A DNA stretch of 64,000 nt from Lutibacter sp. Hel_I_33_5 (GCF_007827455.1 NZ_VISM01000001.1:372001-436000); one strand, 5' to 3'. Positions 18,694-27,805 are shown, numbered from the stretch's first letter. Notes: generated by a model not told the origin, from the sequence alone. Made by a program: numbers and translations.

Positions 18694-20169
18694 TTACCTC
18701 CTACTATAATTAGGTGCTTCTTTGGTAATGGCAACATCATGTGGGTGACTTTCGTTAATTCCACTTGTAGTAATTCTAACAAATTTACCCGTTTCTTTTA
18801 GTGTTGCTACATCTTTAGCACCACAATAACCCATACCAGCACGTAAACCTCCTACAAATTGGTGTATGCTTTCAAACAACTCCCCCTTATATGGCACACG
18901 GCCTACAATACCTTCTGGTACTAATTTTTTAATATCGTCTTCTACATCTTGGAAGTAACGGTCTTTAGAGCCTTGTTTCATAGCTTCTACAGAACCCATC
19001 CCTCTATAAGACTTAAACTTACGCCCTTCGTAAATAATAGTTTCTCCAGGACTTTCTTTAGTTCCCGCTAATAAAGAACCTAGCATTACACAATCTGCCC
19101 CAGCCGCGATAGCTTTTGGGATATCACCTGTATAACGAATTCCACCATCTGCAATTACCGGAATTCCGCTTCCTTTGATAGCTGCGGCTACTTCTAATAC
19201 CGCAGAAAATTGAGGAAATCCTACACCTGCAACCACTCTTGTTGTACAAATAGAACCTGGGCCAATACCCACTTTTACTGCATCTGCTCCTGCTTCAACT
19301 AAATATTTAGCTGCTTCTGCAGTTGCAATATTACCAACAACAACATCTAAATCTGGAAATTTAGCTTTTACACTTTTTAAGGCTGCGACTACAGATTTTG
19401 TATGTCCGTGAGCCGTATCTATAATTACTGCATCTACACCAGATTTTACCAAGGCTGCTGCCCTATCTACAACATCAGGAGTAACTCCTAATGCCGCTGC
19501 AACTCGTAATCTACCGTAAGTATCTTTATTGGCAATGGGTTTTTGAGTAACTTTTGTAATATCTCTAAAGGTGATTAATCCTTTTAAGACAAAAGCATCA
19601 TCAACAATTAATAATTTTTCAATTTTATTTTTCTGAAGAATTTTCTCCGCATCTTTTAACGAAGTTCCAACAGCAGCTGTTACCAAGTTTTCACTGGTCA
19701 TAACTTCAATAATTGGACGTTTGTTATCATGCTCAAAACGCAAATCTCTGTTGGTGACAATCCCTTTTAGCACACCATTTTTATTAACAACCGGAATTCC
19801 GCCAATACTATGTTCTTTCATGTGCTGTTTTGCATCCAAAACAATAGCCGTTAAAGGCAATGTTACTGGATCTAGAATCATTCCACTTTCTGCACGCTTT
19901 ACTTTTCTAACTTCTTTTGCTTGCTGCGCAATAGACATGTTTTTATGCAACACACCAATACCACCTTCTCTAGCCATAGCAATAGCCATGTCTGCTTCTG
20001 TAACCGTATCCATAGCTGCAGATACAATGGGTACATTAATGCTAATATTTTTAGTAAATTTTGTTTGAATACTTACGTCTCTTGGAAGTACTTCTGAAAA
20101 GGCTGGAACCAACAAAACATCGTCGTATGTTAATCCTTCTCCTAAAATTTTATCGTTGTGTGCTATCAT
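18694..20169 (-). CDS. guaB: Inosine-5'-monophosphate dehydrogenase
   Basis: A 491-aa cytoplasmic enzyme oxidising IMP to XMP, the committed step of GMP synthesis. N-terminal [24 protein letters not shown], a tandem CBS (Bateman) domain at about residues 95-215, the catalytic loop [20 protein letters not shown] with its active Cys, and the flap [19 protein letters not shown]. It is full length. The 115 bases beyond the stop codon, between it and the OmpH terminator, hold no other recognisable feature. Confidence 0.98.
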   Translation of the reverse strand: MIAHNDKILGEGLTYDDVLLVPAFSEVLPRDVSIQTKFTKNISINVPIVSAAMDTVTEADMAIAMAREGGIGVLHKNMSIAQQAKEVRKVKRAESGMILDPVTLPLTAIVLDAKQHMKEHSIGGIPVVNKNGVLKGIVTNRDLRFEHDNKRPIIEVMTSENLVTAAVGTSLKDAEKILQKNKIEKLLIVDDAFVLKGLITFRDITKVTQKPIANKDTYGRLRVAAALGVTPDVVDRAAALVKSGVDAVIIDTAHGHTKSVVAALKSVKAKFPDLDVVVGNIATAEAAKYLVEAGADAVKVGIGPGSICTTRVVAGVGFPQFSAVLEVAAAIKGSGIPVIADGGIRYTGDIPKAIAAGADCVMLGSLLAGTKESPGETIIYEGRKFKSYRGMGSVEAMKQGSKDRYFQDVEDDIKKLVPEGIVGRVPYKGELFESIHQFVGGLRAGMGYCGAKDVATLKETGKFVRITTSGINESHPHDVAITKEAPNYSRR

Positions 20170-20208
20170 GATGCAATCAATTGAAAGTTGCTAGAAATTA
20201 ATTGCATG

Positions 20209-20216
20209 CAAATTTA
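20209..20216 (-). promoter_or_regulatory. Putative -7 element for guaB
   Basis: The minus strand reads TAAATTTG, an exact TAnnTTTG match, with a leader of about 35 nt to the guaB ATG. It shares an 88-bp divergent region with the hydroxylase gene at 20258. Confidence 0.45.
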
Positions 20217-20257
20217 CAATTAAAATCCCTAACTTTACTTTAAATTAAATTTTATTT

Positions 20258-21529
20258 ATGGAAACCTACGCAAACGCTTTATTATATGCTATCCCTTATT
20301 TTTCAGTTTTAGTATTAATTGAAGTAGCCTATGGTTATTTTGTTAAAAATCAAACTTATACTGCTTTAGATACCATTGCTAGTTTAAGTTCTGGTGTTAC
20401 CAATTCCATTAAAGATTCTTTAGGATTGGTCGTAATTTTAATTTCTTATCCTTTTTTGGTTGATAAAATTGCATTGCTAACTATTGAATCTACTTGGCTA
20501 GTTTATGTCATTGCTTTTATTGCGATAGATTTTGCTGGGTATTGGAGTCATCGTTTAAACCACCATGTTAATTATTTTTGGAATTTACACGTAATTCATC
20601 ATAGTAGCGAAGAATTTAATTTAGCTTGCGCATTAAGACAATCAATTTCTAACTTCTTTGGGTATATTGCTTTATTCTTACTACCTGCTGCACTTTTAGG
20701 AGTTCCTTATAAAGTAATAGGTTTATTGCTACCCATTCATTTATTTGCGCAATTTTGGTATCACACCAAACATATTGGTAAATTAGGATTTTTAGAATAC
20801 ATTATTGTAACACCTTCACAACACAGAGTACATCATGCGATTAACGATATTTATTTAGATAAAAACTTATCACCTATTTTTTGTGTTTGGGATCGTATTT
20901 TTGGCACCTTTCAAGAAGAATTAGACGAAGTTCCTGTGGTTTTTGGAGTACTTAAACCTGCAAGAACATGGAATCCTATATTAATTAATTTTCAGCATTT
21001 ATGGCAGTTGATAAAAGATGCATGGAGAACAAATAATTGGATAGATAAACTTAGAATTTGGTTTATGCCAACTGGCTGGAGACCAAGTGATGTAATAGAT
21101 AAATATCCTGTAAAAATTATTGAAGATCCGTATGGATATGAAAAATACACTTCTAACCCATCAAAAGCACTTATATTCACTTCTTATATTCACTTTATAA
21201 TTACACAAGCCTTATTATTGTTTATGTTTTATAATTACGTACATATTGGTGCGAGTAATCTTTTGATCTACGGGTTCCTTCTTTTCTTAGGAGTGTATTC
21301 ATTTACTTCTTTAATGGATTATAGCAAGCATTCGTTAATATTTGAATTATTAAGAACAGTATTAGGAGTTTACATTATTTATACCACTGCAGATTGGTTT
21401 GGTCTAAATGAATACCTCTCTATTGGGAGTACATTAATAATAGGATATTTCCTTGTTAGTTTAGTAGCAAGTATTTACTTTTTGTATTTCGAAAAGAGAA
21501 CTATTGAAAAAGAGCTTGCAGTTGGATAG
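20258..21529 (+). CDS. Sterol desaturase family protein, AGMO-like long form
   Basis: A 423-aa multi-pass membrane di-iron oxygenase. Histidine motifs HRLNH, HVIHH and HRVHH match the fatty acid hydroxylase superfamily. Unlike the 308-aa paralogue at 1959, it has a C-terminal extension with at least three further hydrophobic helices (from about residue 310), resembling alkylglycerol monooxygenase-type proteins. A role in lipid tailoring in the inner membrane is likely, the substrate unknown. It converges on the minus-strand membrane gene with a 2-bp gap. Confidence 0.87.
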   Translation: METYANALLYAIPYFSVLVLIEVAYGYFVKNQTYTALDTIASLSSGVTNSIKDSLGLVVILISYPFLVDKIALLTIESTWLVYVIAFIAIDFAGYWSHRLNHHVNYFWNLHVIHHSSEEFNLACALRQSISNFFGYIALFLLPAALLGVPYKVIGLLLPIHLFAQFWYHTKHIGKLGFLEYIIVTPSQHRVHHAINDIYLDKNLSPIFCVWDRIFGTFQEELDEVPVVFGVLKPARTWNPILINFQHLWQLIKDAWRTNNWIDKLRIWFMPTGWRPSDVIDKYPVKIIEDPYGYEKYTSNPSKALIFTSYIHFIITQALLLFMFYNYVHIGASNLLIYGFLLFLGVYSFTSLMDYSKHSLIFELLRTVLGVYIIYTTADWFGLNEYLSIGSTLIIGYFLVSLVASIYFLYFEKRTIEKELAVG

Positions 21530-21531
21530 CC

Positions 21532-22020
21532 TTATTTTTTAGAGAAGAGTTGTTTTAAGATAATTAACACACTTGCTGTATAAGTAAGTGTCATTAATAT
21601 TCCAGAAAACATAATTACGTATTTTAACCAGGTATGCCCTAACCACATGATATAAATTCCACCAAAAGTTAAGATAATAGAAGCGAAAGGCTCTATCATT
21701 AAAAACTTTTTAAGTCCCATATTTATTGATGTTGTTGATAAAATTAAGGCAAGAATAAAAAAAATAACCGATAAAGACAATACATGATTATGAAACAGCG
21801 TCATCATTTCTGATTTGTTTCTTTTAAACTTCATGATAGCTGCATTTTCATCTGCTTCGTTTCCTAAATAACGTTCTTCTATTCCTCTAGGATTAGATTC
21901 TGTGTTATGATCTACAAAGGAAATACTTGAATAAAAACCGATACTTAGGGTAATAATAAAAACACTAATAAGTAATTTTATTTCTTTTGGAAATTGATGA
22001 ATTGCTCCACTAACTTGCAT
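21532..22020 (-). CDS. Four-helix membrane protein partner of the FMN-binding protein
   Basis: A 162-aa protein that I do not recognise by name. It has about four hydrophobic segments: LLISVFIITLSIGFYSSI near the N-terminus, LSLSVIFFILALILS, FASIILTFGGIYIMWLG and YVIMFSGILMTLTYTASVLII. A hydrophilic loop carrying GIEERYLGNEADE follows helix 1, and an FHNHVLS histidine pair precedes helix 2. The ATG at 22018-22020 overlaps the end of the FMN-binding gene by 11 bp, so the two are translationally coupled. A quinone- or heme-linked electron-transfer partner for the flavoprotein is inference only. Confidence 0.75.
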   Translation of the reverse strand: MQVSGAIHQFPKEIKLLISVFIITLSIGFYSSISFVDHNTESNPRGIEERYLGNEADENAAIMKFKRNKSEMMTLFHNHVLSLSVIFFILALILSTTSINMGLKKFLMIEPFASIILTFGGIYIMWLGHTWLKYVIMFSGILMTLTYTASVLIILKQLFSKK

Positions 22021-22555
22021 CAAAAACTTTATTATCTATTAATATTCTTAGATTCTGTAAAAAAGAATTTACAGCAATAGTCATAGAATTTGCAGAAATA
22101 GTAGCTCCAGAAATGGCCATGATATCATTACCATATTGTAAGGTATCATTAGATTTTTTACCGATAAATTGCTTTAACCAACGTCTACTACCAATTTCGC
22201 CACCATAATCTTCTCGGTATTTTAAGACCTTCGATTTTTTTATGATTAAGTTGGTATCTAATAAAATTAGGTAATCAAATTCGTCAGTTTTACTTGGGGC
22301 TTTATCAATAAAAGCATAGCCAATTAAAACGTCTGAACTTACTATTTTATATAAATTATGATTGTTGATTTTTTTAGACAATTTTAAATTGACACTATCT
22401 TCAATAGAAATAGTTTCGATTGTAAAATTTTCTACGATAAAGGTTTTCTTAATTTCTTTTTTTACTTTTTTCTCAATTTTACTCGGTAAAGAAAACGATA
22501 GGAATACTAAACTAGTTAGTACAAGTAAAAAAGAAAAAAATCGTTTTAAAATCAT
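22010..22555 (-). CDS. FMN-binding domain protein (covalent flavin type)
   Basis: A 181-aa exported protein with a signal peptide/anchor (FFSFLLVLTSLVFLSFSLPS). The C-terminal FMN-binding domain (about residues 95-170) contains ISGATIS, matching the SGAT core at which ApbE attaches FMN to Thr in NqrC/RnfG-type proteins; the usual Asp three residues before the Ser is Met here. It probably sits on the periplasmic face as part of a flavin-based electron-transfer path with its overlapping membrane partner. A palindrome 14 bases upstream of the ATG (22569-22583) is a candidate operator. Confidence 0.85.
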   Translation of the reverse strand: MILKRFFSFLLVLTSLVFLSFSLPSKIEKKVKKEIKKTFIVENFTIETISIEDSVNLKLSKKINNHNLYKIVSSDVLIGYAFIDKAPSKTDEFDYLILLDTNLIIKKSKVLKYREDYGGEIGSRRWLKQFIGKKSNDTLQYGNDIMAISGATISANSMTIAVNSFLQNLRILIDNKVFDAS

Positions 22556-22568
22556 ACAGCAAAATTAA

Positions 22569-22589
22569 TTAGATTTAATCTAAATAAAA
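22569..22589. promoter_or_regulatory. Candidate operator upstream of the FMN-binding gene
   Basis: TTAGATT-T-AATCTAA (22569-22583) is a perfect 7-1-7 palindrome. The overlapping 15-mer TTAATCTAAATAAAA (22575-22589) recurs as its reverse complement in front of the porin gene (23826-23840). The form resembles a metalloregulator box (DtxR or Fur type), but which regulator binds is unknown. Confidence 0.5.
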
Positions 22590-22593
22590 AGAA

Positions 22594-22625
22594 AAATCGT
22601 GATAAATTAATATTTATCACGATTT
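22594..22625 (-). terminator. Terminator of the porin gene
   Basis: A 14-bp stem AAATCGTGATAAAT / ATTTATCACGATTT with a 4-nt loop. On the minus strand it is followed by TTCTTTTT. It separates the porin transcript from the FMN-binding gene, so the latter needs its own promoter. Confidence 0.8.
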
Positions 22626-22650
22626 ATTATATCAAATAATACCTTAAAAT

Positions 22651-23814
22651 TTAGAACCAAACACCGAATCCTAAGTTAAATTGTTTGGTAACAGCATTAC
22701 CAACAACTGCATTGTTTTTTAATTGATAATCTGCTTTAAACGCTGCTCCTGGAGCTACTTTATACGTTAACCCGAATGTCCATTCGTTTCTATCATATGA
22801 TAAATTTTGAGCAACCCCATCAGTAGAAGCATGTGTATTAAAATCTTCATATCTTACAAATCCGAATAATTGTTGTTTCTTATTCATTGGTAATAAATTA
22901 TAAGCTGTTTCTACATAAAAACCTTGTAATTTACTTCCCAAATCAGAACCGTAATAGGCGTTATATTCTTTACTATCTGCAATATTTGCAGTAATAAATT
23001 GACCTCTAGCAGTAAAACGTTGATACGCATAACGAGCATCTAATCCAATCATTGCCACACCAACATCAGAACCTGCAATATCTTCAATCGCTTTCTCTGA
23101 TTGTGTTCTACCAAAATAACCTGATAATCCTAAACGTAATCCTGGTAACCCATAGTAATCTAATTTACCAGCAAAGTTGATATTGTTCATCGTAGATTCT
23201 GCTCCTTTTTGACGTCCGTTACGTAAACCGTTACTTCCACCTAAAAACTTACCATTATTATTAGAAGTAAATCCGTTAAACATATACGCTTGATAACGTA
23301 AAGATGCATCATCAAATTTACCAGAAAGTCCTAATCCAATTTCTCTCCAAGTAGTAGGAACAATGGCTTTATCCATACTTGGTCTTTCAACACCATTAAA
23401 AGTTGTAGGCTCATGATATTCGTTAATTATCCCCATTGGCACTAACATTAAACCAGCTCTTACATTTGTATTATCAGTAATACTATATTGTAAAAAAGCT
23501 TGCTCAACATACACTTCTTTTACGTGTTCAAACTCTAATTCTGTTATAAACTGTGTTCGGTCGTTGAATTTATAACCAAATAACATCACTACTCTATGCA
23601 CATCTAACAATGCATTTTGTCCAGAAACACTATTATAATGAGCTTCTGCATAACCACCAACTGTTAATCCTTTCTGATTAATGTTTGATGATAAAAGACG
23701 TTGTGCTGCGTTTACTTGATTTTGTGGATTGATATTGATACTATCTTTCTGCGTATTCTGAGCAGAAATTGATAACGATACACTTACTGTTAAAAAGAAT
23801 AAAAACTTCTTCAT
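22651..23814 (-). CDS. Outer-membrane porin (OprO/OprP-like beta-barrel)
   Basis: A 387-aa protein with a signal peptide (cleavage near LSISAQ). The mature part is rich in alternating hydrophobic and polar strands, such as GLTVGGYAEAHYNSVSG and RTQFITELEFEHVKEVYVEQAFLQYSI, and ends NLGFGVWF, a typical outer-membrane C-terminal signal. The pattern fits the phosphate-selective porin-like barrels of Bacteroidota, though phosphate specificity is not established. An upstream 15-mer shared with the FMN-binding gene suggests common regulation. Confidence 0.8.
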   Translation of the reverse strand: MKKFLFFLTVSVSLSISAQNTQKDSININPQNQVNAAQRLLSSNINQKGLTVGGYAEAHYNSVSGQNALLDVHRVVMLFGYKFNDRTQFITELEFEHVKEVYVEQAFLQYSITDNTNVRAGLMLVPMGIINEYHEPTTFNGVERPSMDKAIVPTTWREIGLGLSGKFDDASLRYQAYMFNGFTSNNNGKFLGGSNGLRNGRQKGAESTMNNINFAGKLDYYGLPGLRLGLSGYFGRTQSEKAIEDIAGSDVGVAMIGLDARYAYQRFTARGQFITANIADSKEYNAYYGSDLGSKLQGFYVETAYNLLPMNKKQQLFGFVRYEDFNTHASTDGVAQNLSYDRNEWTFGLTYKVAPGAAFKADYQLKNNAVVGNAVTKQFNLGFGVWF

Positions 23815-23825
23815 TATTACCTTAC

Positions 23826-23840
23826 TTTTATTTAGATTAA
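23826..23840. promoter_or_regulatory. Candidate operator upstream of the porin
   Basis: TTTTATTTAGATTAA is the exact reverse complement of the 15-mer at 22575-22589. It lies 12 bases before the porin ATG. The palindrome is less complete here (followed by TTATAAAT). Confidence 0.45.
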
Positions 23841-23965
23841 TTATAAATAGATGATTAAATATTCTGCAAATATAATATCCAAAATAACATTTGCAAACAT
23901 TATTTAGAATTATTTTAAATAAAAAAGAAAAAGTTCTATAACTAACTGAAAAAGAATAAAATAAG

Positions 23966-25495
23966 TTACAAAGATTTTAAATAAGACACTACAGCCTTTC
24001 TAATATCATAAGAAATCTCTGTTGATTTAGGTTGATAAATTGAGAATACTTCTTTGTTTTTAGCGTTTAAAAAAGGAATGTCAAAACCTTTTAAAAGGTA
24101 GTCAGAAAAAGCAACAGTATATACTTTATCTATATTAATTGGCTGATGATTCACCAACCAGGTATCACCCTGTAAAACAGCATTATAACGCTGTAAATAG
24201 GCACCAGTACCTGCAGCTTTTTTTCCATAATCTAATACTCTTTTTAATAAACGACCTTTAATTTCCACTTTTAAAATTCCGCCACCATAAGGCAATACTC
24301 TAAAAATATCTACTGCATTAATATCGCCTTCTAAAACATCGTCTATTCTAATAGAACCTCCATTCACTAAAGCACAGTCTACTTTATCATTAAAACCAAA
24401 ACTCATCGCTTTGGTAATAATTGCTCCCATATTTGTTTGTATACTTCTTATTGGTGTGTCTCTTGCTTCTAAAGGAACTTTTGTGTTATAAATTACTTCA
24501 TCTGGTTTTGCAACAATGTCTTTAATTTTTGCTTTTAAAATTTGCTGCCATTTAGTAACGATTGCTCCTACTCTAGCATCTGTTTTAATAGTATTATTTA
24601 TTTCTTTTAATTCTGATGTTACAATCGCCTTACCAGTTTTTTTATCGAACGAAATTCTATGAATATATACTGTTTTTGCATTGGCGTCCGCTTTAGAAAT
24701 CTGAACATTCCCAACAAAATTATTACTATTTGTATGTTCATGTCCGCCCATAATTAAAGGTAAATCAGGAATTAATTTTGCAATTCTTTTATCGTTCACA
24801 ATTTTAACGTGCGTTAAACCAAAAACAACATCAACCTTATCTTTTATAGCATTGTAAGAAGTTCTTGCCTTTACAAACATATTGCCATATTCTACATATT
24901 CTTTTGGGTTTGAAGGAATACAAACACTGATAAAGCCTACTTTTATTTTAGTTCCATCTGCGTCAGTGAATTCTTTGATAAACGTTTCTCCAACTGAAGT
25001 TTTTACACCATTTTTTTCTTTATAAAACGGAATAGAATTACCACTTTCTTTTAATTTTACATTGGCAGAAATCCATTCGAAATTACTTTCATTTAAGCGT
25101 TTTTGTAAATCTTTTTTTGGAACATCAAACTCATGATTTCCGAAGGCTACTACATCAAAATTCATAGCATTCATTACTTCTACCATTTGTTTTCCACGTA
25201 CTCGTTCTCCATCAACTTTTATGGTACCTAATAAAGACGGATTCAAGAAATCACCAGCCATTACTAGCATTGTATTCGGATTTTCTTTTACTAAATCTTG
25301 ATGTACAGTTTCTACTCTTGCCATTCCACCAAACATTCCTCCTTGGATGGGCGCAATTTCATATACATCATTTAATTGTAAAAAAGTGAAGTCTATTTTT
25401 CCATCATCTTTTACTACTTGTTTTGTTGTAGCACATGAAAAAATGATAGCAATAAATAAGAAATATATAAGTGATTTTTTTAAATTCATTTTCAA
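23966..25495 (-). CDS. 5'-nucleotidase / UshA-like metallophosphatase lipoprotein
   Basis: A 509-aa lipoprotein (lipobox FSCA at residues 20-23). The N-terminal calcineurin-like phosphatase domain shows FLQLNDVYEIAP (variant of D-x-H), MVMAGDFLNPS, FGNHEFD and a GGHEHTN metal site. The C-terminal 5'-nucleotidase domain (about 315-490) contains NMGAIITKAM, ALVNGGSIRIDD and FRVLPYGGGILKVEIKG. It would hydrolyse extracellular nucleotides for phosphate and nucleoside uptake. Many flavobacteria split the two domains over two genes; here they are fused. Confidence 0.92.
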   Translation of the reverse strand: MKMNLKKSLIYFLFIAIIFSCATTKQVVKDDGKIDFTFLQLNDVYEIAPIQGGMFGGMARVETVHQDLVKENPNTMLVMAGDFLNPSLLGTIKVDGERVRGKQMVEVMNAMNFDVVAFGNHEFDVPKKDLQKRLNESNFEWISANVKLKESGNSIPFYKEKNGVKTSVGETFIKEFTDADGTKIKVGFISVCIPSNPKEYVEYGNMFVKARTSYNAIKDKVDVVFGLTHVKIVNDKRIAKLIPDLPLIMGGHEHTNSNNFVGNVQISKADANAKTVYIHRISFDKKTGKAIVTSELKEINNTIKTDARVGAIVTKWQQILKAKIKDIVAKPDEVIYNTKVPLEARDTPIRSIQTNMGAIITKAMSFGFNDKVDCALVNGGSIRIDDVLEGDINAVDIFRVLPYGGGILKVEIKGRLLKRVLDYGKKAAGTGAYLQRYNAVLQGDTWLVNHQPINIDKVYTVAFSDYLLKGFDIPFLNAKNKEVFSIYQPKSTEISYDIRKAVVSYLKSL

Positions 25496-25528
25496 CTAAA
25501 ATTATAAATACCTTTAGATTGCGCTTTT

Positions 25529-25595
25529 TGTCATTCCTGCGAAAGCAGGAATCTATTTTTTTATTCTCTGGACTCCTGCCTTTGCAGGAATGACA
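25529..25595. repeat. REP/BIME-like double-hairpin element
   Basis: Terminal inverted repeats TGTCATTCCTGC and GCAGGAATGACA match 12 of 12. Each arm is itself a hairpin: ATTCCTGC-gaaa-GCAGGAAT on the left and CTCCTGC-ctt-GCAGGA on the right. The CATTCCTGCGAAAGCAGGAAT arm is a well-known dispersed intergenic sequence in flavobacteria (recollection). It sits in the 196-bp gap between HMG-CoA lyase and the nucleotidase and could stop or stabilise transcripts. Confidence 0.8.
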
Positions 25596-25645
25596 TATAC
25601 TTTAAATTTTCACAAACAGCCTATCGCATACCGCCTACCTCCTAC

Positions 25646-25680
25646 TGCCTATTGCCTATTGCCTATTACCTATTACCTAT
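25646..25680. repeat. Heptanucleotide tandem repeat T(G/A)CCTAT x5
   Basis: Three copies of TGCCTAT then two of TACCTAT, preceded by more degenerate CCTAC-type units from about 25618. It lies directly downstream of the HMG-CoA lyase stop codon. The period of 7 is the same as in the arrays at 33555 and 53814. Confidence 0.85.
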
Positions 25681-25691
25681 TGTCTAAACCC

Positions 25692-26549
25692 TCAAACAAA
25701 AACCTCTAAAGCTTTATTATAAGCACTTTCAAAACTCATCGGTTTAATATTAGTTTCTACATTTTCTGTAGTAAAATAAGAGACTAATTTTTCAGTTGGC
25801 ATATTACCTGTTAATTCATCTTTTGCCATTGGACAACCACCGTAGCCTTTTATTGCTCCATCAAAACGATTACAACCAGCTTTAAAAGCTGCATTTACTT
25901 TTTGGTGCCATGTATCTGGTGTTGTATGTAAATGTGCACCAAACTCAATTTCTGAGTATTGCGGAATTAAATTAGAAAACAAGTAATCAATTACTTCTGG
26001 CGTCGAACTTCCAATTGTATCAGAAAGCGATACTATTTTTACACCCATTTTAGATAGTTTTTCTGTCCATTTACCAACAATATCAACATTCCAAGGATCT
26101 CCATACGGATTCCCAAATCCCATTGATAAATAGGTAACTACTTGTTTATTTGTTTTGCCTGCAATGTTTAAAATTTCGTCTAACGTTTCTATAGATTCAG
26201 CAATGGTTTTATGCGTATTACGCATTTGAAAATTCTCTGAAATTGAAAACGGATATCCTAAATAATCGATTTCTTCAAACTGTGAAGCATCGTTTGCACC
26301 TCTAACATTAGCAATAATTGCTAATAATTTACTGCTAGTTTTAGACAAGTCTAATTGTGATAAAACAGCGGCTGTATCTCGCATTTGTGGAATCGCTTTA
26401 GGAGAAACAAAAGAACCAAAATCAATCGTATCAAAACCTACTTTTAGTAAAGAATTGATATACAATGCCTTTTTTTCTGTTGGAATAAAGTGAGACTTTA
26501 TTCCTTGCATTGCATCACGTGGACATTCTATGATTTTGACTTTTTTCAT
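25692..26549 (-). CDS. Hydroxymethylglutaryl-CoA lyase
   Basis: A 285-aa TIM-barrel lyase of the HMGL family, cleaving HMG-CoA to acetoacetate and acetyl-CoA in leucine breakdown. ECPRDAMQG replaces the usual E-x-x-RDG-Q-N; the metal-binding GAHLHTTPD and the catalytic-Cys loop GGCPMAKDELTGNMPTE are present. Start taken at ATG 26547-26549; the longer frame would begin at a TTG. A TATATTTG element lies only 7 nt upstream, so the mRNA may be nearly leaderless. Other leucine-degradation genes are not in the window. Confidence 0.92.
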   Translation of the reverse strand: MKKVKIIECPRDAMQGIKSHFIPTEKKALYINSLLKVGFDTIDFGSFVSPKAIPQMRDTAAVLSQLDLSKTSSKLLAIIANVRGANDASQFEEIDYLGYPFSISENFQMRNTHKTIAESIETLDEILNIAGKTNKQVVTYLSMGFGNPYGDPWNVDIVGKWTEKLSKMGVKIVSLSDTIGSSTPEVIDYLFSNLIPQYSEIEFGAHLHTTPDTWHQKVNAAFKAGCNRFDGAIKGYGGCPMAKDELTGNMPTEKLVSYFTTENVETNIKPMSFESAYNKALEVFV

Positions 26550-26555
26550 TGAAAT

Positions 26556-26563
26556 CAAATATA
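26556..26563 (-). promoter_or_regulatory. Putative -7 element for HMG-CoA lyase
   Basis: The minus strand reads TATATTTG, ending 6 nt before the ATG. If used, transcription would start at or within a few bases of the start codon. Confidence 0.3.
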
Positions 26564-26635
26564 GATAAAGTAACGTAGTTCTAAAATTATTTAAGTCGAT
26601 TATTGCTCTCTTTTATTTAATTTCGTTCTATTGAA

Positions 26636-27805
26636 ATGAATAAATCAAAATTAACATTACCAATAATTGTTATTTCACAGTTCTTTTGCACTTCATTATG
26701 GTTTGCAGGAAATGGAGTCATGTCTAATCTTGTTACTTCTTTTAACTTAAATGATAATGCTTTAGGATTATTAACTTCTTCAGTTCAATTCGGGTTTATT
26801 TTTGGCACATTATTATTTGCTTTATTTACCATTGTTGATCGTTTTTCTCCCTCAAAAGTATTTTTTCTTAGCGCTGTTTTAGGAGCTCTATTTAATATTG
26901 GATTCATTTTTGAAAATCAAACTTTATATAGTTTAATCAGTTTACGATTTTTAACAGGGTTTTTCTTAGCGGGGGTTTATCCTGTAGGAATGAAAATAGC
27001 TACCGATTATTTTAAAAAAGGACTTGGAAAATCATTAGGATACTTAGTTGGTGCTTTAGTTTTAGGAACTTCCCTACCTCATCTGCTTAAAGATATTTTG
27101 ATTAATTTTTCTTGGAAAAGTGTATTAATTACAACGTCTTCTTTAGCTTTTACAGGAGGTTTATTAATGTTAGTCTTTGTTAAGAATGGTTCCTATAGAA
27201 AAAAGAGTACTGCCTTAGATCTATCAATTTGTTTTAAAGTTTTTAAGAATGTTGATTTTAGAAAAGCTGCTTTTGGATATTTTGGACATATGTGGGAGTT
27301 ATATGCCTTTTGGACATTTGTTCCTATATTATTTATGAAGTTTCAAAAATTAAATACTACTGTAGAGTATAATATCTCTATCCTTTCTTTTTTTGTAATT
27401 GCAATTGGTGGAATATCGTGCGTTTTTGGAGGATACATTTCTGAAAAATTAGGGGTTAAAAAAACGGCAACTAGCTTTTTATTCTTATCCTTTGTATGCT
27501 GTATAATTTCTCCTTTAATATTTCAACAAAATAATGAATATATTTTCATGTGTTTTATGCTTTTTTGGGGAATGGTTATCATTGCAGATTCACCATTGTT
27601 TTCTACACTGGTAGCAAAAAATGCACCACTAAAAGATAAAGGAACCGCATTGACAATTGTTAACTGTATCGGGTTTTCTATAACAATTGTTAGTATTCAG
27701 ATTCTGAGTAATTTAATAGATCTAACAAACTCTAATTCAGTTTTCTTACTATTAGGTATTGGGCCGCTTTTTGGATTAATCAGCCTTAGAAAAAAATCAA
27801 ATTAA
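26636..27805 (+). CDS. MFS transporter
   Basis: A 389-aa inner-membrane carrier with about 12 hydrophobic helices in two halves separated by the charged loop near VKNGSYRKKST (residue 185). The loop between helices 2 and 3 (VDRFSPSKVF) and the RFLTGFFLAGVYPVGMKIATDY segment are MFS-typical. The substrate is unknown; it resembles nitrate/cyanate-type or YcaD-like carriers only loosely. The last 9 bases overlap the convergent lysE-type gene. Confidence 0.88.
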   Translation: MNKSKLTLPIIVISQFFCTSLWFAGNGVMSNLVTSFNLNDNALGLLTSSVQFGFIFGTLLFALFTIVDRFSPSKVFFLSAVLGALFNIGFIFENQTLYSLISLRFLTGFFLAGVYPVGMKIATDYFKKGLGKSLGYLVGALVLGTSLPHLLKDILINFSWKSVLITTSSLAFTGGLLMLVFVKNGSYRKKSTALDLSICFKVFKNVDFRKAAFGYFGHMWELYAFWTFVPILFMKFQKLNTTVEYNISILSFFVIAIGGISCVFGGYISEKLGVKKTATSFLFLSFVCCIISPLIFQQNNEYIFMCFMLFWGMVIIADSPLFSTLVAKNAPLKDKGTALTIVNCIGFSITIVSIQILSNLIDLTNSNSVFLLLGIGPLFGLISLRKKSN

